A DNA stretch of 45,176 bases from Heterotrichella gracilis (Eukaryota > Sar > Xanthophyceae > Tribonematales > Xanthonemataceae), in contig JAULBX010026608.1 in assembly GCA_032358255.1 (NCBI GenBank), positions 1 to 45,176 of the forward strand. The letters are read 5' to 3'. Of the stretch, positions 37,138 through 45,176 are shown piece after piece. Both the position numbers and the translations under genes were made by a program. How positions within the stretch are numbered: the stretch's first letter is position 1; each line of letters begins with the position of its first letter. Below the pieces are notes generated by a model. It had not been told where the DNA came from, did no database searches, and worked only from the letters and a program-made list of their open reading frames with translations.

Positions 37138-40100
37138 ATGGCGCTGACAGAAGACGCCAAAAGCAAAGTAAAGAAGCAAGTAAGTCAAGTTGACCGCGGA
37201 CGCACCCTTCCCGGTCGTGTGCAAGATACCTAGTTGTCGTGCTGCAGTCAGTACTAACTGTATCTTTGAGCAGTGAATCCGTTGTATATGAGGGCAGCTT
37301 CGTCTGCATGCATGTCTAACTTGCACGCTTATGTTGTACCTACTTAATGAGTGCCAGTATCACCCGCATCGGCTCATCTGGTATATAGCATCCAATCCAT
37401 GCCGTCAGTGCGTGCTGAGCAAGTTCCAAGCTGTTGATAGCACTCCTTGCTGAGTGGCTCGCTACCTTACCAGTTGCACCACCTGACGCGTTGCTACACG
37501 TTCCACTTGATTTGCGCTCCTCAACTGTGTCTAGCCACCACTTGCCCTGCTACAACAGGGGCAACCAAATTGTTGTCCTGCTAGGCTAAGAAGTGACGCT
37601 ACGAGGGAACGGGTAGGGCGCCACTGAGCACACACACACCCTCATCCCACGTGCCCTTCCCCAGGTGGTGTTTTACTTCAGCGACAGCAACTTCCCCAGG
37701 GACAAGTTCCTCCAGGAGCACTGCAATGAGGAGGGCTACATCCAGATCTCGCTGCTGTGCACCTTTGTGCGCATGGCGGCCCTGCTGGGGATAGGCAAGG
37801 CCACCAAGGCGGCTGACGTCAGCGCTGACCTGGCAGCGGAGGTGGCCACGACACTGAGGGAGTGCGAGTCGCTGGCGGTCAGCGAGGATGGGAAGAGCGT
37901 GAAGCGGGCCTCAGTGCGTTGACACAACGCCCTGCGTGGATATAATATGAGACATATTCTTGTCTGCCCGACTTACCCATCCAAAACAACCAAAACAACC
38001 CCTGCTCTGCATAACCCTATGCCTCGCCGCCACCCCTCCCATGCCCTGACCCACCCTGTGCAGGCCCTTGGCTCTGTGGATGAGGCGCTGGCGGCGGTGG
38101 ACGCGCGCAGCCTGTTTGTCTCCCCCTTCCCCTTCGACTCCTCCCTCGACCAGCTGCAGACCTTCTTCGAGGCGCAGGGCGAGGTCAACAGCGTGCGCAT
38201 GCGGCGCCACACAACCAGCAAGGACTTCAGGGGCTCGGTGTTTGTGGAGTTTGCCACGCCCGAGCTGGCAAAGGAGGTGAGTGGGTGGGGGTCTTGCTCT
38301 GTACATCGCACATGCCACCGCCCATGGCACCAAATGGCATGCACCCCTCATTTGCCTCACACCCCTGAATGCACCCATGATCCCACCCATCCACCCTCGC
38401 ACACAATTTGATTTGGAGAGATCTGCCCCTCTGCATGAGCCCACCACGCACGGTCCCCCAAATGAAGCCTTGGTGTCGCACGCTGCATGAGACCCCTCTG
38501 ATGCGCCCTGCTGCATGATCCACCACCGCCCCCGCCCCCCCGTTTCATGAGGCTGTGATGCATCCCTCTGCATGAGCCCACCCACCCACCCTCCCCCGAA
38601 TGAAGTCTCAATGGCGCATGCTGCATGAAGCCCTGCCTGCTTTCCCCTCAAGCACACCTGGCTGCATGATCCCACCCCCCCGATCCCTCGTCTCATGAAG
38701 CCCTGATGTGCCCCGCTGCATGATCACCACACCCACGCCCTCCCCCTCCCCTCCGCCCCCAGGTCATGTCCCGGCACCTAGAGTACGAGGGTGCAGTGCT
38801 GCAGCTCGAGATGAAGGCCGACTACATTGAGCGCAAGAAGGAGGAGCGCCTGGCAAAGGCAAACGCAGCGGCCACAGAGGTAGGGGCAAGCAGGTTGTGG
38901 AGTAATGCGTGTGCATGCCAACCATGCATACATGGGAATTTGCATTCTGGAATGTGCAAAATGTAAAGTGCCACTTCTGTAAGGATGCCCGTGCATTGCT
39001 GGCGTCCTGCACACCTGGTCGACAAGTTATGCACTTGACATGGTGGTGGTGCCATCAAGTGATGCATGGAGGCCCTGGGAACCCCGTGCCTGGCTGGTGG
39101 GGTGTGATGTATGTGCGCATGCCACATGACTATACCACGTGGTGCGGGGCCTGGCGGGTTGCGCTGTGTGCACCGGGAAATGCGTCGCTGCATGCCTGCT
39201 GATCTACCAGAATTGCATGCGCTATCACTCCTGACGCTTCCTGCCCTGCCTCACAGGCGCCTGCCGAGCCAGCCGCAGCACCAGCACCAGCACCAGCAGC
39301 AGCGCCCGCAGCGCCCGGTGGTGGCGAGGAGCCAGCAGCCACCCCTGCAGCACCCGCACCAGCCGCAGCAACACCAGCACCAGCCGCAGCTGCAGCACCA
39401 GCCGCAGCCGCAGCACCAGCCGCAGCAGCTGAGGCTGTGATTGATCACGAGGACAAGCAGCTCCCTCTGGATAGCGTGGTGCACATCCAGTTTGAGCCTG
39501 AGGAGCTGCCCGACTACGTCACCTTTGGGGTGATCAAGGACACGTTCGGGGGGCAGGACGGCGGGGTGCGCTTTGTGGATTTTACAAAGGTGAGGGGGGG
39601 GGTGGGGGGGGATGATGCTGGTGTGCCTGGTGGCCTTGCTCCAGAAGGGCGGTATCTTAAGATAAGGTTTTAGCAGGGGTTTAGCTTAGGGTTTGAGCCA
39701 GTGACGCTGCTGAGTATGTCAACTTTGGGGTGACCAAGCACACGTTCGGGGGGCAGGACGGGGGGTGCGCTTTGTGAATTTTACAAAGGTGAGGGGAGTG
39801 GGAGGGGCTGGGTGGCAATGATGTTTGGTGCGTGGTTGCGCTGGGCTCCATGGATATGCATTTGTTATGGAATTTGCGGGGTTACAATGTTTAGGAAATG
39901 TGTGTGTTTTGCAGGGTGATCGCACGGCGTACGTTCAGATGTCTGGCGCAGCCCAGGCGCGTGCAGCCATTGACAAGGTGACTGGCGAGGGGGGCAAGGT
40001 GGAGGTGGGGGGCGTGGCGTGCAGCGTGGAGCTGCTCGTGGGGGACGAAATGACGAGCTACTCGGCAAAGGTGGGTGTGTGGATGGGGGGGGTAGGAGGC

Positions 40101-40715
40101 TGGTGCATACCATGTACTCCTGGGTTTTTTGCTGTGCGTGGAGCTGCTCGTGGGGGAGGAAATGACCCAATACTCCGCAACGGTGGGTGGGGGGAATGGG
40201 TGGGCGAGGGTGCAATGCATGCGTGGCTTGGGTGACAGGAAGCCTCGTGTTTGTGCATTTCAGATACTCGGGTTCTTCCTGTTGTGCATGCTTGCATTTT
40301 GGTTGTCCATAGCTTCCCAGTATGTTTTTTCTAAATTAATATTTCCCTGAGTCAATGTTGTGCTGTGTTGGTGAAGAGGATTTGCAAAGAGGTGGGCATT
40401 GGCCTCCTGTCCACTACGTCCCCAGCGCGCAATGTTTCAATATCAATTTAAATCATTCAATGTTCATTTTAATTATTATCATTATCTGTTTGAAAGAATG
40501 TTGTAGAGGAAGAATTGTCACGTTTCTGAGCTGATGCATGTTCCTTGCAGGTTGTGGAGCGGCGGAAGTCTATGGCTGCTGCTAACCAGGAGAGGGGGGG
40601 CGGGCGCAGGGGTGGGAGCCGTGGGGGTGGGGGCCGTGGAGGGCGGGGCAGGTTTGGCGGTGGGGGGCGGGGAGGTGGTGGCGGCTGGAGGGGCAAGCGC
40701 AAGTTTGGTGCCTGA
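37138..40715 (+). CDS. Genuine La RNA-binding protein
   Basis: La binds the 3' UUU-OH of nascent RNA polymerase III transcripts and protects and chaperones them in the nucleus. Seven exons in phase give 424 aa: 37138-37179, 37665-37913, 38064-38276, 38763-38879, 39257-39589, 39915-40070, 40551-40715. Order: La motif (VVFYFSDSNFPRDKFLQEH, EEGYIQISLLCTF; residues about 12-95), RRM1 (SLFVSPFPFDSSLDQLQTFF, RGSVFVEFA; about 110-185), a Glu/Lys-rich helix, an Ala/Pro-rich linker (about 207-265), a C-terminal atypical RRM (DTFGGQDGGVRFVDF, TAYVQM), and a Gly/Arg-rich RGG tail ending KRKFGA. The winged-helix plus RRM1 pair and C-terminal RRM mark it as genuine La rather than LARP1/4/6. The Ala/Pro linker is unusually long and repetitive. 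The start ATG has a good context (CACCATGG). Confidence 0.93.
38400..38762. repeat. Degenerate tandem repeat in La intron 3
   Basis: The intron is filled by decayed units built on CTGCATGA, CCCACC and AATGAAG, roughly 40-50 bp each and C-rich. No coding potential is seen. It ends directly at the exon 4 acceptor (38762). Confidence 0.6.
39713..39800 (+). repeat. Copy of the La exon 5 3' end inside intron 5
   Basis: About 85 bp repeats the end of exon 5 with its donor (39514-39600), including TTTACAAAGGTGAGGGGA. A one-base deletion and a TGA break the frame, so it is a relic that keeps a usable-looking donor site. Confidence 0.85.
40130..40195 (+). repeat. Copy of the La exon 6 3' end inside intron 6
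   Basis: The sequence encoding VELLVGDEMTSYSAK plus its donor (40018-40085) recurs with changes (VELLVGEEMTQYSAT) and keeps a GTGGGT donor. This is the second such duplication in the same gene. Confidence 0.85.
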
Positions 40716-41237
40716 GATGTTCTGCGGCTGATGATAGTCTAGGCTAGGGAGCTGCTTGGCAAGGAGCGCAAAACCATCATGGTTGGAGATGGCGAATGTC
40801 CCCACCAAGGGATGACCAGTGGCTGCTGGTCCATAAGCCCACCCCCCTTTGCTTATTCTGCTATATAGCAAAGGAAGCCGCAGGCATCTGCTTTGCCTCG
40901 GGCAGTTTGAAAGCAGCTTCAATTGCACATCGTTGGCCAGCCCTTTAATGCATCGAGTCACTCAAGCCAGCTCAATGAGCAAATGGCATGCGCTTGGCTG
41001 CTGCATTTTGTCTGGCAATGAAGGGTGGTGGGTGCAGTATTACCTTGGATGGTCCACGTGTGGCGTCATACAGCATTTGGTGGACTTCGTAATTGACTGT
41101 GGCTTGAGCAAAAATAGAGTACAGATTCTAGAGCACGAGCTTGATACTGTTAATATCTTCTGAAGAACACAACACAAGTGGCATTGTCTTATTTCGTGAA
41201 CCTCTTTGTTAACCCCTCACGCCCACAAGCACAATTG

Positions 41238-41255
41238 TGTAAACCTGGCAATAAA
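41238..41255 (+). terminator. Candidate polyadenylation region of La
   Basis: TGTAA at 41238-41242 is followed closely by AATAAA at 41250-41255, about 525 nt past the La stop codon. The two signals together make this the best poly(A) candidate in the window. Confidence 0.45.
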
Positions 41256-41679
41256 ACTCAGTGCAGTTCTGCACTAGTAACTCCGTCAATGCCCTAGAAG
41301 GGTCTGGCAGTTAGGCCATGACATGTTGGGTTCCTAGTGACACGTTCGTTGGCTTGGGCTTGCAATCAAGCACATTAATGCTATTGCTATAGATGCTCCT
41401 TGCTGCCATGGGAAGTAGTGGTGACCGTCTCCCATGCGTGTTTCGCAGGACGCCGTCGACACAAAAACCACGACTTGTGCACACCGTGGACCGTCGTTAG
41501 GGCACAGGTTCGCATGCAGCAGCTGGCACTACATATTAGACATACCAACACCCCCGCGGTGTAAAAAGGGGTTGCAGCACCCCCGAAACGAACGTTTAGA
41601 CATGGTGCCAAGGCAGTGGTGAACGTGTTCATGGGTTGCCAACCGTTGATGGGCCATGCCGTGCCATGCCATGCCATCA

Positions 41680-41708
41680 TGGCATGACGGCATGATGCCG
41701 TCATGCCA
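41680..41708. repeat. Perfect palindrome, 14-bp arms, 1-nt centre
   Basis: Arms TGGCATGACGGCAT and ATGCCGTCATGCCA pair exactly around one base, and a smaller palindrome (ATGCCAT-C-ATGGCAT) overlaps its left side. It lies in a GCCATGCC-rich stretch between convergent genes. It could form a cruciform or RNA hairpin. Confidence 0.85.
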
Positions 41709-41780
41709 CACAGTGTTGGGCGACGCAGACTGAGGACAGGCAGGTGTTCGACAAGGCCCTGAGGATGCTAGGGTTTACCT

Positions 41781-41785
41781 TTACA
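41781..41785 (-). terminator. Candidate TGTAA polyadenylation signal of the unrecognised gene
   Basis: TTACA on the plus strand, about 210 nt past the candidate stop at 41994. It supports termination of that gene there rather than further exons to the left. Confidence 0.35.
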
Positions 41786-41993
41786 CTACATAAGAAGTTG
41801 CTTCCGTTTCTGAAGCAGCACAGGCTTTTAACTTCACGCTTTGACAAACAATTTAGAGGGTGCTCATTTGCTGGCATGTAAGGTGGGGCTTTGGGGTTAA
41901 TGGATTAGGATTTAGGGTCTCTTTTAGGATACACCAGTGCTGTGAATCCCAATATGCTGGTAGGACTCCGTTATCCGCCACCAAGAGGATCCA

Positions 41994-44900
41994 TTAGGGT
42001 TTCCTTAGGGTACAGCTACCCCGCACCTGTGCCGTGAACGCCACGCTCTGCTGGTAAGAGTCCATGTTGGCAATAAGGTAGTTGAGGTAGACCGCAATCC
42101 AGGGGCTCTGGCCCGTGGTGAGGTCATAGCAGTACTCAGTGCCCCGGATGGTGGCATCAGCTGCGCACCACGCGTCAAACACATCGATCTTGCCGCTGGG
42201 GTAGGCGCTGCCGGGCGCCACGCCGAAACCCAGGGTAGAGTTGGCCCAGCCCTGCAGAATAGTATTTGGATCGGTTTTCAGGGTTTAGGGTCTGCCGCTG
42301 GGGTATGCCCTGCCTAGGGCTGTGCAAAAGCCCAGGGTGGAGTTGGCCCAGCCATGCAGGATAGTGTTTTGTGTTTACAAAACAATGAGTCTGTGCGCTG
42401 TGTGTTGTTGAGGAAGGCACCCATCCAACCGCACACCACCAAGTACTGTACCTTACTCCGAAGATGTGCGGGCTTCAATAACATGTGCCCCCGCCACCCT
42501 CACATGGTGGTGCAAGCGACTCACAAGGCAGTAAAGTCTGTGCGCGAAGTGGTGCTGAGGGCGCACAAGACCCTTACCTAAGGGTGTAGTTAACGCACGA
42601 ACCCTAGGCTAGGGTTTAATTCACACACGCTACCCTAGGCTAGGGTCCAGGGATTCATGATGCATAATGCATAATGTGCATGCGCAATGCGTAAATGCGT
42701 AAAAATACGCATTGTTTCTTCATCATGCGTTAAAAATGCGTGAAAATGCGTTAATTACATAATATATCATTAAAAGAAAAAGACAAAAGCCACACCCAAC
42801 TACATGAAAAAGCCCACATCTTAACTCATTTGGCAAGCCCTGATTAATTCACAGCTAAAAAAAAATTAGAGATCTTATTTCAATATATTTTAATTTATTT
42901 TAATTTTAATATTTACTCAACGCATTTTTCTCGCATAATGCGTACGCATTCCGAAAGAGGCTAAAATGCAACGTATTACGAAATTTTTTCGAAAATGCGA
43001 CGCAATGTGAATCCCTAGTCCAGCCCACCCACCAGGCAGTATGAGTCTGTGCGCGAGGTGGTGTTGAGGAAGCAGCCGTGCGTATCCCCATCCACCCACA
43101 GCTGCTTGATCTTGCCCACTGAGGCGCCAACCTCCACCTGGCCAAGCACCTGGTTGTCCCACGCCTGAAAACAACGTGCAAAAAAGACACAAGTTGAAAA
43201 TGGAATAAATCAAAACTTCCCTGAGGCTAAGCTACTGCAGGACCCAGCTGATTGCTGGTCCGACTGTCGTGCCGGAATACATGTAGGCTAAGCCTGCTGA
43301 TTTGAGAACCCACTAATCCCTAAGCGCAATCACCGTGGGTGTACCCTAGGGTTTTGGTTTCCAGCACCAAACCAGAGCTGCACCGGCGCCAAGTCTAGGG
43401 TTTACGGTAGGGTTAGCACTGGCGCCAGGCAGTGCATGTAATAGGTGGCGCCAAATCATCAGCCAGCGTGCACTGCGCAATGCATGTTGCCCCTGTAAAC
43501 AGCGGTCTTAGGGTTTAGGGTTTAGGATTTAGGGTTGCCTTACCTCAACGTCCGTCACCACCGTCAGTTTGGCCTGGATGTCGCTCAGCACCTGCAAGGG
43601 GAAGAATACAAAAATAAAAAGCCCTCAATTCAGAGCATTGCACCCCCCTTGCTAATTGTTACCTGTGTCACCGGCAGTAGCACATGGGCATGCTGTCAAA
43701 CCCTAATTATAAACCCTACACCCTGCTGGTGTACATGTCATTTCCATACGCAGCCTGCCGTGCCACAGGAACAGTGCCGTGTATGGGTTAGGGTTGGACC
43801 GACAAGGAGCGTCAGGGACGGGTGATGCGCAAAGTTCACGGTGTAGGGTGTAGGGTTTAAAGGGGCGAGGCCCTTCCCCGCAGGCATCAAGTGGGGGCTT
43901 TGTTGCCGGAGGGTTGCATGGGGCTAGCGCTATTGGCAAAGGGCTGGGGAGGACAGGCGTCCATGGCGTGGGGCAAGCAGTGGTGAATGCGTCCCATTTT
44001 AGGCATGTACTTGGGGACTGTACTTCGTACCTGTATGAGTAATAAGCAGTGTACCTGTACTTGTACCTGTTACTGGCCAGACGAGGGTGCCCTAGAGAGA
44101 GCCTTCTTGCATGCACATGTGACCCCAAACCCCTGCATTCCATTCCTTAATAAGGCAATCTTCGTTTTCCTTTTCTTTTCGGTTTCCTTTGTACTTATTC
44201 CTTTGCACATGTGTCCCCTCACCCAGCGTTGCGCGATCAACTCCTTGCTAAAGATGATTACTTTAAAAGCATTTAAAAACATCTCACTTCATTTTATATC
44301 TCTCTCTATCTTTCTGTCGTTCTGACTCACTTGAGAGTAGAAGGCAGACTGCCTCTGGCCCCCTGTGAGGTCCAGAACCATGTCCGCAATGCCCACTGCC
44401 AGGCCCACCACCTCCAAGCCTGCGGCAAACACTGGGTTACAGGCAATGGTATGTGATGGTAATGGTAATGGTGATGCTGTTGGTAGAGGTGGAGGATGCA
44501 AAGAAGTTATGATGCAACGTGGCAATGGGTGATGTACAATCAATGCAAATGTGATGGTGGGGGACATTGGATGTAATATACTGTAACTGTACTGTAATGC
44601 AATGCAATGCGCTCCCCCCGTGCCTGTGCAGAACAGCTCGTCTGAAGCCACTGTCTCGGTACTCAGCTCCCCCCCGTCACTGGTGGTCATTGTCACAGCA
44701 TCCTCCCCGGCAAAAGTGGTGGCGCCGGTGTTGTCGGGGGTTGGCGGTTGAAGCGACTCTAGACTCAGGACGGAGTTGCCATTATTCACGTCCTGCAAGG
44801 GGCAAATGCAGACATGAGCTTCTTTAGGGTTTAGGGTTAGGGTGTGGGGTGGTGGCGGCAGAGTTGAGGGGGTTGGAGGGATATCTCTGGTGGTCCTGCA

Positions 44901-45176
44901 GCCAGGGTTCAGGGATTAAGGGTCAGGATTTAAAGATTAAAAGTACCGGACACACCCACTTGCTCAACACACTTGTGATCCCCCTGTATTGATGGAGGAC
45001 TGCAACTCGGAAGGCTGCAAAGCTGCTAACATTTCATTACCCCAGCGCTGGCCAAAGTACAACCCTAAGTTAGGGTGAGCCTAAATGCCAATACAGCTTG
45101 TCGGGGCTCCCCCTTCCCCCCCTCCTTCCCCCCCCGCCCCCCTCATCCCCCCCCCACCCACCACCACCCACCTGGT
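41994..45176 (-). CDS. Unrecognised protein, partial (5' end beyond window)
   Basis: Visible minus-strand exons join in phase: 44624-44792, 44331-44419, 43544-43591, 43033-43164, and 42027-42251 or through to a stop at 41994. The first junction uses a GC donor (ACAG/GCACGG), the only one that keeps frame. The protein begins here with an acidic Ser/Thr-rich stretch (DVNNGNSVLSLESL), then a hydrophobic/amphipathic segment (GLEVVGLAVGIADMVLDL), then a Cys- and Trp-containing region (KQLWVDGDTHGCFLN, YCYDLTTGQSPWIAVYLNYL). Several Cys residues and an N-glycosylation-like NTTS suggest a secreted or lumenal protein, but no family is recognised and no signal peptide can be seen. Introns contain copies of the exon ends and a MITE-like insert. 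The stop choice (LRKP then TAA/TAG-type stop at 41994) is tentative. Confidence 0.6.
42286..42365 (-). repeat. Copy of the 5' end of exon 42027-42251
   Basis: About 75 bp repeats the exon start and acceptor (42187-42260), sharing CCCAGGGTGGAGTTGGCCCA and CTGCCGCTGGGGTA, and lies next to a TTTAGGG motif. Confidence 0.8.
42371..42560 (-). repeat. Two copies of the 3' end of exon 43033-43164
   Basis: The donor-proximal part of the exon (GAGTCTGTGCGCGAGGTGG at about 43043) recurs at 42378-42415 and again at 42503-42560. The latter includes a CACAAGGCAGTA match to the donor region CACCAGGCAGTA. Confidence 0.75.
42648..43017. mobile_element. AT-rich MITE-like insertion with short terminal inverted repeats
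   Basis: A 370-bp AT-rich island in an otherwise GC-rich intron begins CAGGGATTCATGATGCAT and ends with the inverse of TAGGGATTCACATTGCG. The termini recall hAT-type ends (YAGGG). Short GTCCA sequences lie at both borders but a full 8-bp target duplication is not clear. The interior is rich in ATGCGTAAAA-type subrepeats and has no coding capacity. Confidence 0.55.
44824..44842 (+). repeat. Interstitial telomere-like repeat
   Basis: TTTAGGGTTTAGGGTTAGGG lies in an intron of the unrecognised gene. It is one of the clearest of many such motifs in the window (also 13879-13894, 27614-27640, 32503-32523, 34120-34150 and 43507-43535). Confidence 0.8.

Larger units (their letters stand above)
40716..41993. 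other. Convergent 3' flanks of La and the unrecognised gene
   Basis: Tail-to-tail interval with poly(A) candidates on both strands, a perfect palindrome at 41680-41708 and telomere-like motifs at 41895-41925. No gene is recognised. Confidence 0.5.

Noticed and set aside
37911-38696. 261-codon minus-strand frame across La exon 3 and intron 3
   Set aside because: Antisense to a real exon and low-complexity repeat; Gly/His-rich translation is a by-product.
38400-38762. Possible CRISPR-like array in La intron 3
   Set aside because: Units are degenerate, irregularly spaced and lie in a eukaryotic nuclear intron; it is a decayed tandem repeat.

Overview
The window looks like nuclear DNA of a chlorophyte green alga, probably Chlorophyceae, although the exact lineage cannot be fixed from sequence alone. 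The evidence is: many short GT-AG exons whose phases join exactly into full-length plant/algal-type proteins; a plastid-type alpha-glucan phosphorylase; AP-4 and MYST proteins closest to plant-lineage families; candidate TGTAA polyadenylation signals; and abundant interstitial CCCTAAA/TTTAGGG motifs of plant/algal telomere type. All intact genes use the standard code and end in TAA, TAG or TGA.

Layout, left to right. 16-426 (-): 3' end of a non-LTR retrotransposon. 817-3220 (-): 5' half of a Strawberry-notch/FORGETTER1-type helicase with in-frame stops, probably a pseudogene. 4525-6921 (-): a five-AT-hook chromatin protein. 8273-15146 (-): a complete 14-exon alpha-glucan phosphorylase (about 1020 aa) with an extra N-terminal ACT domain. 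15630-15782 (+): a 50-aa single-pass membrane microprotein ending 22 nt before AP-4 mu (15805-19781, +, 10 exons, 456 aa). 20816-24868 (-): MYST histone acetyltransferase (11 exons, 465 aa). 25438-29091 (+): plastid-targeted alpha/beta-hydrolase-fold protein lacking the usual nucleophile (8 exons, 383 aa). 30496-35408 (+): a receptor-like protein with signal peptide, FAS1 domain, membrane helix, long low-complexity linker and TKL-type kinase (8 exons, 1016 aa). 37138-40715 (+): genuine La protein (7 exons, 424 aa). 41994 to beyond 45176 (-): an unrecognised protein, visible only in part.

The genes are unrelated housekeeping, signalling and metabolic loci, as expected for a nuclear chromosome; there is no operon. 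Divergent pairs (phosphorylase/AP-4 mu; MYST/hydrolase) share upstream regions of about 0.5 kb. The microprotein plus AP-4 mu pair is a candidate bicistronic transcript.

The most unusual feature runs across genes. At least ten exon ends have one or more degenerate tandem copies in the adjoining intron or 3' flank, usually carrying a copy of the splice site and often next to telomere-like CCCTAAA motifs. I call these exon-end echoes. The other strong observations are the FAS1-TM-kinase architecture and the ACT-phosphorylase fusion.
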